64,000 nucleotides of DNA from Rhodovarius crocodyli (GTDB lineage Bacteria > Pseudomonadota > Alphaproteobacteria > Acetobacterales > Acetobacteraceae), in assembly GCA_945901085.1 (NCBI GenBank), contig CAMDJV010000003.1:1-64000 (forward strand), given 5' to 3'. Below the pieces are notes generated by a model. It ran no database searches. It was not told the DNA's origin and saw only the letters and a program-made list of their open reading frames with translations. How positions within the stretch are numbered: position 1 is the first letter of the stretch; each line of letters starts with the position of its first letter. Below are positions 9,065-18,339 of this stretch, piece by piece. A program made the position numbers and the translations under genes.

Positions 9065-11819
9065 GGGCTGGGTCTGGCGGGGACGCAATCCTGCCGGCGG
9101 ATATCACCACATCGCCGGGCTGCGGCCGCAGCACCCCATCAGCCGCGGCCGGGCGGCCCAGTCCCAGCGCCTTGGCGAGGCCTGCATGGTCGCTCAGCCA
9201 AACCCCATCCTGCAGCCGTGCTGGTTCCGGCCGCAGGCCTTCGTGGTAATCCTGGAAATCCTCCCGCCGCCAGCCTCCATCGGCGGTGATAAAGGCGCGG
9301 CCCTGCTGCGGCAGAGGGAAGCTTTGCGCCAGGGCCTGGCCGAGTGCCATGGCCTGGTGCTGCGGCAGGGGGGGCAGGCGCGCGGCCTCGGCCAGGACTG
9401 CCAGGGCTGGGGCGGCCGCATGCGCGGCCTCGATCACCGCGCGATAGTGCTGGGCGATCATCGCCGGGCTGAGCTGCTCGGCAACGAAGCGCTGCCCGGC
9501 CTCGCCCAGGGCGCGCCGCCGGGCCGGGGCGGTGGCCAGGCTTGCGATGGCCTGGGTGAGCGCTGCATCGGTGAAATCCTCCGCCAGCCGCAGCGCCGCC
9601 GCTGCGGGCAATTCGGCCATGCTGCCCTTGGCATTGACGATGCAGGCGAGCCCGGCGGCGAGGGTATCGATCACCGCGCCGCTGGTTTCGCCCTGATGGC
9701 GGCCGCGCAATTGCACGGCGATATCGGCCGCTGCCAGCCAATCCTCATAGGCGGCGCGGGCCAGCCCGCCGGTCAGCCGGATGGGCCGGTTGCTGGGCTG
9801 CCCGCCCATGCTCAGCCCTTGGGCCTGGGCCGCGGCTTGCATGGCGCTTTCCAGCCCTTGCTGCACCGCGCCCACGAAGGCCAGCACGGCATCTGGCGGC
9901 AGACTGGCCCTGCCGAAGGCTTCGATCAGCCGCAGCGGCAGCTTCTTCGGCACGCAGGCGCCAAAGCTCGCCACCACGAGCTGGTCCTCTGTCAGGCCCA
10001 GCCGGGCCCGTGCTGCCGCGCGCGCGGGTAGGGCCAGGGGGCGGCGCAAATGCGCCACCACATGTATATTGCTGAGCGGGTCCGCGCCATGGGCGCTGCG
10101 CAGCATCTCCCGCGCGGCCTCGGAATGCACGATGGTGGCGAGGCTGCCCGCCATCACCTCGGCCGACATGGTCAGCGAGCCTGCGACCGCATCGGCATCA
10201 CCCTCCAGCGCTGCCAGCAGCGCCGGGTAGCCGTGATTGGTGTAGATTGAGGCCAGCAGGGCGGCTTCTGGGTTGGCTTCGGATTGCGCCGCCCAGCGCC
10301 GGTATTCCGGCATGGCGACATCATGCAGCACCGCCACCGCCGGGCGCAGCGGCACCAGCCCCTGATGCTGGAAATGATGCAGCGCGCCATTGCCCAATTG
10401 GTGCAGCAGCCGCGCCGTGGCATGCGGTGCGGCTGCCAGGGCGGCGGGTGGCATCCAGGCAAAGCCGGCGGCGATGCCTTCCATCGGCCGGCTCTCGCTG
10501 ACCAGGGTGATGCGGTAATGCGCCGCCAGCGCGGGCAGCAATTCGGCGGTGTAATCGGCGATGCCGCTGGCTTGGGGCGGCAGGGGGCTGGTGACCACGA
10601 GTGGCGGCAGGGCGGGGCGCGGCGGGCCGGCCCAGCCTTCCATCGCCGTCCAGCCGCGCCGGGCGCTGTCCAGCCAGCTATGCCGCGCGGCCTGGCCGGG
10701 CCCCCAGCGGCGCAGGGCCTGGGCCAGGGCGGCATCGCCCAGCACCAGGGCCATCACCCGCGCCATATCGCTGGTATCGAGCGGGTCGAACAGCACATCC
10801 TGCCGGCCCGCCAACTCCGGCAGGGCGCCGGCATGGCTGGCGGCGAAGGGCGCGCCTGCCGCCATCGCCTCGGCCAGCGGCAGGCCGAAGCCCTCGGCCA
10901 GGGAGGGCAGCACGAAGAGCGCGGCATGGGCGTAGAGTGCCGGCAGCGCCGCATCCTCCACCTTGCCCAGATGCAGGATCATGCCCTCGGCCAGCCCCGC
11001 CTCGCGCGCCAGGCGCTGCAGATGCTCGGCCGGGATGGTGCCGGTGACGACCAGGCGCAGCCCATCGCGCAGGCTGGGCGGCAGCAGGCCGATGGCGGCG
11101 ATCAGCCTTGCCTCGTTCTTGCGGATGTCATTGAGGCCGAGGCAGAGGATATAGCGGCCCGTGACCGGGGCTGGCCCCGTTTGGGGAGCGAAGAATGGCG
11201 CGGCTACACCGCCGCCCACCCGCACCAATTGCCCGGGCGCCATGTCGAGATGCGCCAGCCCCTCCTGCCGGGTTGCTTCGGAATTGCACAGCAGCCCGTC
11301 CATGCCGCGCAATTCCAGCAATTGGCGCATATACCAGGGCACCAGCCCGGCATCGCGCCAGGGGCCCTCCAGATATTCGGCGCGGCGGGTGAGGGGGATG
11401 AGGTCATGCAGCGTGGCCACATGGCGTGGCCGGGGCAGGGCGGCTGGCCAATTGGTGACCAACTGGTCGTTCCAGCCTTCAAAGACGCTGCCCAGATGCA
11501 CCATGTCCGGCACCAGGGCGAGAATGGCCTGGGCGCGGATATGCTCGGCCAATTGGCGCAGCGGATGATGCGGCTCGGCCCCCGCCGCGCAGCCTTCCGG
11601 CGGGGTGAAGTGGTGGATATGGCCGGCCCCCAGCAGGGGGGTGAATTCCGCCTCCAGCAGGGCGGCGGATTCGGATTGCGCGGCATTGAGCAGCAGCAGC
11701 ACCTCGTGGTGTTCGCCGCGCGTGGCTGCCAGTGCCCGGGCGAATTCGAGCGAATAGCGCCCCAGACCGGAATGGCGGCTGCTGCCCTGGGCGCCTTGCA
11801 GGTCGAGCAGCAGCCTCAT
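9048..11819 (-). CDS. Tandem two-domain GT4-type glycosyltransferase (923 aa)
   Basis: The protein holds two GT-B domains. The first (about 1-410) opens with DLQGAQGSSRHSGLGRYS, has the nucleotide-binding SLAEGFGLPLAEAMAAG (a GT4 E-x7-E motif) and contains LCLGLNDIRKNEARLI. The second (about 420-830) opens with VTSPLPPQASGIADYTAELL and has a weaker motif RGRHQGETSGAVIDTLAAG. A roughly 90-residue tail of unknown kind follows. No signal peptide or membrane helix is visible, so it should act in the cytosol on a lipid-linked or protein acceptor. Its ATG overlaps the stop of the 1193-aa gene upstream (ATGA at 11816), so both are one transcript. Likely role: surface polysaccharide or glycan chain assembly; donor and acceptor unknown. 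Confidence 0.8.
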   Translation of the reverse strand: MRLLLDLQGAQGSSRHSGLGRYSLEFARALAATRGEHHEVLLLLNAAQSESAALLEAEFTPLLGAGHIHHFTPPEGCAAGAEPHHPLRQLAEHIRAQAILALVPDMVHLGSVFEGWNDQLVTNWPAALPRPRHVATLHDLIPLTRRAEYLEGPWRDAGLVPWYMRQLLELRGMDGLLCNSEATRQEGLAHLDMAPGQLVRVGGGVAAPFFAPQTGPAPVTGRYILCLGLNDIRKNEARLIAAIGLLPPSLRDGLRLVVTGTIPAEHLQRLAREAGLAEGMILHLGKVEDAALPALYAHAALFVLPSLAEGFGLPLAEAMAAGAPFAASHAGALPELAGRQDVLFDPLDTSDMARVMALVLGDAALAQALRRWGPGQAARHSWLDSARRGWTAMEGWAGPPRPALPPLVVTSPLPPQASGIADYTAELLPALAAHYRITLVSESRPMEGIAAGFAWMPPAALAAAPHATARLLHQLGNGALHHFQHQGLVPLRPAVAVLHDVAMPEYRRWAAQSEANPEAALLASIYTNHGYPALLAALEGDADAVAGSLTMSAEVMAGSLATIVHSEAAREMLRSAHGADPLSNIHVVAHLRRPLALPARAAARARLGLTEDQLVVASFGACVPKKLPLRLIEAFGRASLPPDAVLAFVGAVQQGLESAMQAAAQAQGLSMGGQPSNRPIRLTGGLARAAYEDWLAAADIAVQLRGRHQGETSGAVIDTLAAGLACIVNAKGSMAELPAAAALRLAEDFTDAALTQAIASLATAPARRRALGEAGQRFVAEQLSPAMIAQHYRAVIEAAHAAAPALAVLAEAARLPPLPQHQAMALGQALAQSFPLPQQGRAFITADGGWRREDFQDYHEGLRPEPARLQDGVWLSDHAGLAKALGLGRPAAADGVLRPQPGDVVISAGRIASPPDPALIRSA

Positions 11820-14800
11820 GCCACCCGCCCCTGGCCGCTGCCATGGCTGGCGGCCAGGGCCCAGATCTGTTGCGGGGCTGCGGGCTGTGGCGCCCCGGGG
11901 GCAGAGGCAGGGGCAGGTGCGGGGGCCATGGGAGGAGCCAGGGCGGCGGGCGGGTCATCGGCGAAGCGCAGCGCGGCCTGGGCCAGCGCATCCCAATCCG
12001 CAAGCTGCCATTGCGGGCCTGTCATGCGGATATCCTGCGCAATGACACGGGCGGCCTGGGCCTCGGGCAGCAGCATGGCGGCGATGGCCTGGGCGGTGGC
12101 GCGGCTATCCAGCGGGTCCAGCCCATCGGCCTCGGCCACACCCAGGCAGGGGCGGCGGGCCTGGGCGGCGGCCAGGGCCAGTGCTGGCCAACTGCCATCG
12201 GTGGCGGTGGCCAGCAGGCATTGCGCGCCGGCGATCAGCGCGGGCAGCGGGCCCAGCCCTTCCACCCCGGCCATGCCGATGGCCGGTAGCGGGCCATCAA
12301 GGCCGAGCAGGGCCGGCAGGTTGGGCTGGGAGGCACGCAGCAGCATCCAGGCCTCTTGCAGCCAGGGTGGCGCGCCATCGGCGATGATGTAGCGCCCCGG
12401 GGGCGCTTCGCCCGCCATGCTCTGGGGCAGCAGCGGAGGGGGCATGGGCAGGGTGGCGCGCCCGTTATCGGCCAGGGCTGGGGCCGCCGCGCCGGCCGGC
12501 ATGGCCAGCAGCAGCGCATCGAAGCTGGCATGCTCATGCAGCGCTGCCACCAAATCCGCGGCGACGCGATGGGGCGTGGTCAGTGCCATGGGCTCGGCCA
12601 GCACCAGGCTGACCCGGGCGCCGCGGGCGCGTGCCTGGGCCAGCACCGCCTGTGAGGGGCCCACCCCCAGCACCAGCACCCTATCCCCCGGGCCGGCTGT
12701 GATGCTCTCCAGCCTGCCGGCCAGTTCCGCCAGCATCTGGCGCTGTTGGTCGGGCGTGGCGGTCAGCAGCCCATGGGCGAGGCGTTGCGGCAGGCCCTGC
12801 AAGCCGCCCTGCATTTGGTCGATCACCGCGAAGCGCAGCCCGGCCTGCGGCTGGCGGGCTAAGGATTGGGCCAAGGATTGGGCGAGGCCTAGGCGCCATT
12901 GCCGGGCGGCCCAACTGCCCCGGCTCAGCCCATGGCCGAGGATGGGCGCTGGCGGCGCGCCGGGTGGCGGGGCCAAGACGGCGGAGATGTCGATGATGGT
13001 GCCTGGCCCTTCCGGCAGCGTGGCGGGAAGGGCGCGCGCCTGGGCATGGGCGAGCATGGTGGGCGCGTCTGGCTCGCCCAGAGCAGCGGCCTGGCTGAGG
13101 CTTTCGATGGCGCTGGCATGCTCGCCGGCCATGCTGCGCATATTGCCCAATTGCACCAGGATAGCCGTGGCCTGCGGCCTGCGTTGCAGATAGGCGGCGT
13201 AGAGGCGGGCCGCTTCTGCCCAATGGCCGCCATCACGCGCCAGATTGGCCTGTTTACGCAGCCGCCATGCCGGGGTGGGGAAGGTAAGGCGTGGCAGGCG
13301 GCGGCGGGGGATGGCGCTGGCTTGGGGGGCTGGCGGTGCCTCGGCCATGGGCGCGGGGGGCGGCGCTTCCTCCGGGGGGGGCTCCGGTTGGGCCGGGGCA
13401 GGTGCCTCGGCTGCGGTGATGGTGATGCGCTGCAAGGCGATGCAGAGCTGGCGCATATCGGCACCATGCTGCTCGCCCGGGCGTTCGAGCTGCAGGTGCA
13501 GCCGCAGCATGGCGCTGCCATCCAAAGCGCCGCTGACGCTGATCTCGAAGGGGCCATGCTGCGGCACGGTGTGGCGCGCGGGCGAACCGCCCTCGATCTG
13601 CAGCGTGACTGTATTGTCCATCGGCCAGCCGGGGGTGGAGAGCAGCAGGGTCACCGTCACGGTGCTGCCCGGCGCGGCATCGGTTTCGGCGAGAAGCTGG
13701 GCGAAGCGGCCGCGCATCCAGGTGCCGCCGGCCTCGCAAGGGAACCAGCCGCTCGCCAGCGACACCGCCTGGGACAGGGTGAGGCTTGCGCCCTGGGCAT
13801 CCTGGCCCTGGCTGGCTACTGCAATGCCGATGCTGCTCTGCTGCCCCAAGGCCAGAAGCAGCGGGGTGGCGGGCGGTGCGGCCTGGCGGGGGGGCAATGC
13901 CTGCAGCCTTGCTGTTTCGTCCAGCAGGTGGCGGGTGACTTCGGGCCATTGGCGGGGGGTGAATTCGGCCATGATGCGCGCCTGCATGGCGGCGAGTGCC
14001 GGGCGGTTGTGCAGCCAGGCGCGGATGGCGGTGATCCATGCCGGCACGTCCAGCGGGTCGGCATAGGTGACGAGGTCACCACCCACTTCAGGCAGGGCTG
14101 CGGTATTGGCGGCGATGCAGGCGCGGCCGAAGGACAGGCTTTCACCCACCGCCAGGCCCCAGCCCTCGGCAAAGCTGGGCATGAGGGTGAAGAGGCAGCC
14201 GCGATAGACCGCCTCCAGTGCGGCATCCGACAGGCCATGGACGATCATGATACGGCCATTGAGATAGCGCGTGGCATCAAGCTGGCCGATGAGGTCGCCC
14301 ACCCGCCAGCCCGGCCTTCCCACCAGCACCAGCGGTGGCGGGTTGTCGCCCTCCTCGATCATCCGCGCCCAGGCGTGGAAGAGAAGCTGGTGGTTTTTGC
14401 GCGCCTCGATGGTGGAGACGGCCAGGATATAGTCGCGTCCCTCCAGATCGCCCAGCGCTGCCGGCCAGTCACGCAGCCAGCCCGGCCGGGGCGGGCGCTC
14501 CAGGCCGAAGCTATGCGCCAGCGGGATGGGCACGGTTTCAATCGCCGGATAGCCGCGCTGGGCGGCGATCCGGCGGAAGGCGCTTGCGGAATATTCCGAG
14601 ATGGCGAAGGCGAAATCCCAAAAGAACAGCCCCTCATTGAGGCTTTGGTTGAAAAAGGATGTGGTGTCGGTGGTGGTGAATTGCGGGTGGCTGGCGGGGA
14701 ACATGTCGTAGATCAGCACGCCCAACCGCACGCCTTGCGCGCGCAGCGAGGCATAAAAGCCCGGCGCGCCGGCGAAGAACCAATGCGCGCCGAGCACCAG

Positions 14801-15397
14801 GAAGGCGGCGCCGCTGCGGGGCGTGACGCGCAGGGCCGCGCTGCGCAGCTGCTCGACCAAGGGCCGGGCCAGCGCCACATCGCGCCTGGTGCCGGTGCAA
14901 TAGGCCAGCAGGGCCTGCATATCCGCCGGCCGTGGGGCGAAGAGCGCGCCATGGGCGAGGGCTGGAAAGACGGCGATGCAATTCCCCCCGCGCGGCCCCG
15001 CCCGGCCCTGCAACATGGCGGCGAGAATGCCCAATTGCACCCGCTGGATGCCGGAGATATTGCCGGTCTCATGCAGGAATTGCAGCAGGTCCTGGATATC
15101 GAGCAGGATGGAGGCGGGGTGTGGTTCAGGTGGGGGGCGCTGGGGGGTGATCTCCAGGATGCGGGCCTCCTCGGCAATGCCGAAGCTGTCCTCCAGTGCT
15201 GCGGCGCGCAGCAGGGCCTCATTCGCGCCATCGCCATAGCCGGCCATGCGCTGCCAATGCGCGGCGGTGAGGAGGAAGGCGGGCTCCTCCGGCCATTCTG
15301 CGCGATTCGTCTCGATGATGCGCATGGAAGCGGCCCAATCCCGCCGCTGTGCGGCATGGCTGGCGGCGGTGAACCAATCAGGGCTGGGTGCGCTCAT
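11816..15397 (-). CDS. Very large multidomain glycosyltransferase with TPR segment (1193 aa)
   Basis: Visible parts in order: a helical TPR-like leader (1-80); a GT4 domain (about 94-500) with SGIQRVQLG, STIEARKNHQLLFHAW and SFAEGWGLAVGESLSFG (E411, E419); a mostly beta region of about 130 residues (525-655) that could be a carbohydrate-binding or lectin-like module; a proline/alanine-rich linker (about 655-700); a TPR block (about 705-780, LGNMRSMAGEHASAIESLSQAAALG); a second Rossmann-like region (about 790-1140) that lacks a clear GT motif and may be a decayed GT; and a Pro/Ala tail. It starts 242 bases downstream of glcE. The following 923-aa gene is coupled by ATGA. Such proteins usually build surface glycans; the exact product is unknown. 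Confidence 0.75.
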   Translation of the reverse strand: MSAPSPDWFTAASHAAQRRDWAASMRIIETNRAEWPEEPAFLLTAAHWQRMAGYGDGANEALLRAAALEDSFGIAEEARILEITPQRPPPEPHPASILLDIQDLLQFLHETGNISGIQRVQLGILAAMLQGRAGPRGGNCIAVFPALAHGALFAPRPADMQALLAYCTGTRRDVALARPLVEQLRSAALRVTPRSGAAFLVLGAHWFFAGAPGFYASLRAQGVRLGVLIYDMFPASHPQFTTTDTTSFFNQSLNEGLFFWDFAFAISEYSASAFRRIAAQRGYPAIETVPIPLAHSFGLERPPRPGWLRDWPAALGDLEGRDYILAVSTIEARKNHQLLFHAWARMIEEGDNPPPLVLVGRPGWRVGDLIGQLDATRYLNGRIMIVHGLSDAALEAVYRGCLFTLMPSFAEGWGLAVGESLSFGRACIAANTAALPEVGGDLVTYADPLDVPAWITAIRAWLHNRPALAAMQARIMAEFTPRQWPEVTRHLLDETARLQALPPRQAAPPATPLLLALGQQSSIGIAVASQGQDAQGASLTLSQAVSLASGWFPCEAGGTWMRGRFAQLLAETDAAPGSTVTVTLLLSTPGWPMDNTVTLQIEGGSPARHTVPQHGPFEISVSGALDGSAMLRLHLQLERPGEQHGADMRQLCIALQRITITAAEAPAPAQPEPPPEEAPPPAPMAEAPPAPQASAIPRRRLPRLTFPTPAWRLRKQANLARDGGHWAEAARLYAAYLQRRPQATAILVQLGNMRSMAGEHASAIESLSQAAALGEPDAPTMLAHAQARALPATLPEGPGTIIDISAVLAPPPGAPPAPILGHGLSRGSWAARQWRLGLAQSLAQSLARQPQAGLRFAVIDQMQGGLQGLPQRLAHGLLTATPDQQRQMLAELAGRLESITAGPGDRVLVLGVGPSQAVLAQARARGARVSLVLAEPMALTTPHRVAADLVAALHEHASFDALLLAMPAGAAAPALADNGRATLPMPPPLLPQSMAGEAPPGRYIIADGAPPWLQEAWMLLRASQPNLPALLGLDGPLPAIGMAGVEGLGPLPALIAGAQCLLATATDGSWPALALAAAQARRPCLGVAEADGLDPLDSRATAQAIAAMLLPEAQAARVIAQDIRMTGPQWQLADWDALAQAALRFADDPPAALAPPMAPAPAPASAPGAPQPAAPQQIWALAASHGSGQGRVA

Positions 15398-15638
15398 GCC
15401 GCGCGGCGGTTCTGGCCGGTGGGGGTGGCGTGGGCGCCGTGCCGATATGTCGAGGTCATGCTGACCGTATCCGAGCGTTCATGCTGCGATGTTCATATCA
15501 TAGCATAAATTTTTTCGGAATATGCGAGCGTATGGGCGTTATTCAGCGGGCTGCGCCACGGCCCTGCCCCTGACGTGAGAGAGTTTTCAAGCCTTGCGGC
15601 TGCGCAAGGCGGCTCGAGCAATGCGGGACGACAAAAAA
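15398..15638. other. AT-richer intergenic region upstream of the glycosyltransferase pair
   Basis: This 241-base gap contains an AT-rich patch (15493-15521) that is exceptional for this genome. Read on the minus strand it offers a possible -10 box TATGAT (15497-15502), but no good -35 at the right distance. It is the natural place for the promoter of the glycosyltransferase operon. No gene or RNA is recognised in it. Confidence 0.35.
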
Positions 15639-16793
15639 CTAGAGCCGAATGCGTCCTGGATTGAGAATCCCTTCCGGGTCCATCACCGCCTTCACCCGGG
15701 CCGCGATGGCCGCCAGCGGCGCGGGTTCGGCCGGCACGACCGGCACGGCGGAGCGTAAGCCATCCGGTGCGCGGAACAGGGTGAAGCTGCCGGCCTGGGC
15801 GGCGGCCATGACGGTGGCATGCGCCGCCTCGGTGGCCGGGCCGGCCACCCAGATCAGCCCACCGCCCCAATCGAGCATCAGCCGAAACCCGGCAAGGGCG
15901 GCGCAGGCGGAAGGCGCGGCGCTGGGCGGCAGGGAGAGCCGCCACACCGCCTCATCCGGCATGGCGCCTAGGGCCGTGGCGTCGCGCACCGCCCGCCAGG
16001 TGGCGAGGCCCTGCTCAGCGTCCAGCTGCCGGGCGGCGCCGAGTGGTGCCAGATCCTCGCGCAGCCGCGCCATGCGATAGGCCACGCTCTCGGTGAAATC
16101 CTCCAGCCGCAGCAGCGCGGTGATGGCGCTGCCTTGCAGCAGAATGGCTGCGCCCGAGACGCCATAGGGTGAGCCCAGCCCGGCGCTGAGCACCCGGATG
16201 CCGGCGGCGATATCGGCGACATCCACCGCCAGGGTGGCGCTTTCCTCCGGCTGGGGCAGGACTTTGAAGGTGATTTCCGTCAGCACGCCCAGCGTGCCGT
16301 GGCTGCCGCAGAGCAGCTTGCACAGGTCAAGCCCGGTGACGTTTTTCAGCACCCGCCCGCCGGAGCGAAACACCTCGCCATCGCCGCGCACGGCGCGGAT
16401 GCCCAGCACATGGTCGCGCATCGCCCCCCAGGTGATGCGGCGGGGGCCGGAGAGGTTGCTGGCGGTGATGCCGCCCAGGCTCGGGCCTTCGGTGGCGCCG
16501 AACAGCGCGCGGAAATCCGGCGGTTCGGCGATGATCTGCTGGCCCTTTTCGGCCAGCGCGGCCTCGATCTCGGCGATTGGCGTGCCGGCGCGGGCGGAGA
16601 TCACCAATTCGGATGGTTTGTAGAGGGTGATGCCGGTCAAAAGCCGGGTGGAGAGGCTGCGCGCGGCCTGCACCGGGCGCAGCATGGCGCGCTTGGTGCC
16701 GCGGCCCTCGATGGCGAGGGGTTCGCGCGCGGCATGGGCGGCGGTGATGGCGGCGACCACGCCGGCCTCATCGGTGGGGAGCAGGGTGTTCAT
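15639..16793 (-). CDS. glcE: Glycolate oxidase FAD-binding subunit GlcE
   Basis: This 384-residue protein of the FAD-binding PCMH fold is shorter than GlcD. It shows AIEGRGTKRAM (FAD phosphate loop), LVISARAGTPIAEIEAALAE and the GGITASNLSGPRRITWGAMRD segment typical of GlcE, and ends in GILNPGRI. With GlcD and the iron-sulfur subunit GlcF it oxidises glycolate to glyoxylate at the membrane. The ATG at 16793 overlaps the glcD stop (ATGA) and gives MNTLLPTDEAGVV; the longer frame to 16847 lies inside glcD. No glcF follows: the next gene is a glycosyltransferase. Confidence 0.93.
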   Translation of the reverse strand: MNTLLPTDEAGVVAAITAAHAAREPLAIEGRGTKRAMLRPVQAARSLSTRLLTGITLYKPSELVISARAGTPIAEIEAALAEKGQQIIAEPPDFRALFGATEGPSLGGITASNLSGPRRITWGAMRDHVLGIRAVRGDGEVFRSGGRVLKNVTGLDLCKLLCGSHGTLGVLTEITFKVLPQPEESATLAVDVADIAAGIRVLSAGLGSPYGVSGAAILLQGSAITALLRLEDFTESVAYRMARLREDLAPLGAARQLDAEQGLATWRAVRDATALGAMPDEAVWRLSLPPSAAPSACAALAGFRLMLDWGGGLIWVAGPATEAAHATVMAAAQAGSFTLFRAPDGLRSAVPVVPAEPAPLAAIAARVKAVMDPEGILNPGRIRL

Positions 16794-18226
16794 GCGAAGG
16801 CCGGATTGCCTTCGAGCGGGAAGACTTTGGCCGGGTTGAGCAGCCAATCTGCATCAAAGGCGGTCTTGATGGCGCGTTGGAGATTCAATTCGCCCGGGGT
16901 GAATTGCGCCGTCATCAGGTCGCGCTTTTCGATGCCCACGCCGTGCTCGCCGGTCAGGCAGCCGCCCACTTCGACGCAGAGCAGCAAAATTTCTGCGCCG
17001 AGTTTTTCCGCCCGGGCGAAGCTGTCAGGGTCATTGGCATCGAACATGATCAGCGGGTGCAGATTGCCATCGCCGGCATGGAAGACATTGGCGACTTTGA
17101 GCCCGTGCTTGTCCGACAATTCGGTGATGCGGCCGAGCACATGGGGCAATTCGCCGGTGGGGATGGTGCCATCCATGCAGAGGTAATCGGGGCTGATGCG
17201 GCCCACCGCGCCGAAGGCGCCCTTGCGGCCCTTCCAGATCGCCAGGGATTGCTCGGGGCTTTCGGCCACCTTCATCGAGATGGGGTTGAATTGCGCGCAG
17301 ATGGCGCGGATGCGGTCGAGCAGCGCGTCCTGCTCGGCCACCGAGCCTTCGACCTCGATGATCAGCATCGCTTCGGCATCGAGCGGATAGCCGGCATGGG
17401 CGAAGGCCTCGCAGGCATGGATGCAGGGGCGGTCCATGAATTCGAGCGCGACGGGGATGATGCCTGAGCCGATGATGGCATCCACCGCCTGGCCGGCGAC
17501 GGGGATGGAATCGAAGGCGGCGAGCATGGCCCGCGCACCTTCGGGGCCGCGCAGGATGCGCACCGTGACTTCGGTGACCATGCCGAGTTGGCCTTCGGAG
17601 CCGGTGATGAGGCCGAGCCAATCATAGCCGGCGGCATCGAGGTGGCGGCCACCGATATCGATCACTTCGCCCTCGATGGTGACGAATTTCAGCCCGAGCA
17701 GGTTATTGGCCGTCACGCCATATTTCAGGCAATGCGCGCCGCCGGAATTCATCATCACATTGCCGCCGATCATGCAGGCCAATTGGCTGGAGGGATCGGG
17801 CGCGTAGAAGAACCCATCGGCGGAGACGGCATTGGTGATGCCGATATTGGTCACGCCCGCCTGCACCACGGCCAGGCGGTCAGCATAATCGACCTCCAGG
17901 ATGGCGTTCATTCGCATCAGCCCGACCACCACCGCATCGGCCAGCGGCAGGGCGCCGCCGGAGAGGGAGGTGCCGGCGCCGCGGGGGATCACCCGCACGC
18001 CGTTCTGGTGGCAAAAGCGCAGCACCGCCGCCACCTCTTCCGTCGTGCGCGGCAGGGCGACGGCGAGCGGCATTTGCCGATAGGAGGGCAGGCCATCGGT
18101 CTCATAGGGCTTCATGCGGATGGTTTCGGTGATCAGCCCATCCGCCGGCAGCAGCGCGGCCAGGCCGGCGATGATCTCGGGGCGGCGGGCCATCACATCG
18201 GCTTTGGGGTCTGGCAGGCGGATCAT
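16790..18226 (-). CDS. glcD: Glycolate oxidase subunit GlcD (FAD-linked oxidase)
   Basis: This 478-residue FAD-binding oxidase has the PCMH domain with VIPRGAGTSLSGGALPL (FAD binding) and MNSGGAHCLKYGVTANN, then the FAD-oxidase C domain with VFHAGDGNLHPLI (substrate/FAD histidine motif) and GCLTGEHGVGIEKRD. This is the catalytic subunit for glycolate, possibly also D-lactate. ATG 18226 (MIRLPDPKADVMARRPEII) gives the usual length; the frame is open further upstream to 18337 without homology. It is followed by glcE with an ATGA overlap. A D-lactate dehydrogenase of the same family is the alternative, but the glcE neighbour makes GlcD the better call. Confidence 0.93.
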   Translation of the reverse strand: MIRLPDPKADVMARRPEIIAGLAALLPADGLITETIRMKPYETDGLPSYRQMPLAVALPRTTEEVAAVLRFCHQNGVRVIPRGAGTSLSGGALPLADAVVVGLMRMNAILEVDYADRLAVVQAGVTNIGITNAVSADGFFYAPDPSSQLACMIGGNVMMNSGGAHCLKYGVTANNLLGLKFVTIEGEVIDIGGRHLDAAGYDWLGLITGSEGQLGMVTEVTVRILRGPEGARAMLAAFDSIPVAGQAVDAIIGSGIIPVALEFMDRPCIHACEAFAHAGYPLDAEAMLIIEVEGSVAEQDALLDRIRAICAQFNPISMKVAESPEQSLAIWKGRKGAFGAVGRISPDYLCMDGTIPTGELPHVLGRITELSDKHGLKVANVFHAGDGNLHPLIMFDANDPDSFARAEKLGAEILLLCVEVGGCLTGEHGVGIEKRDLMTAQFTPGELNLQRAIKTAFDADWLLNPAKVFPLEGNPAFA

Positions 18227-18339
18227 GGGCGGGTGTCCCGGTTGCGGCTTTGGCCGAAGATGTTCTCTGCCACGGGTTGCGACAAGGCTGGCCAATGCTA
18301 GAATCGCCTGCCAGCCCAACCAAGGCCAAGGGACCACCC

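Noticed and set aside
10284-12392. Long plus-strand frame (702 codons) opposite the glycosyltransferase genes
   Set aside because: It is the antisense of two convincing glycosyltransferase genes. High GC with G/C at the third position keeps opposite frames open, and the translation has no recognisable motif.
12899-15508. Long plus-strand frame (869 codons) opposite the 1193-aa gene
   Set aside because: Its composition is dominated by Gly, Ala, Arg, His and Gln as expected for an antisense frame, while the minus strand encodes a clear GT4 domain.
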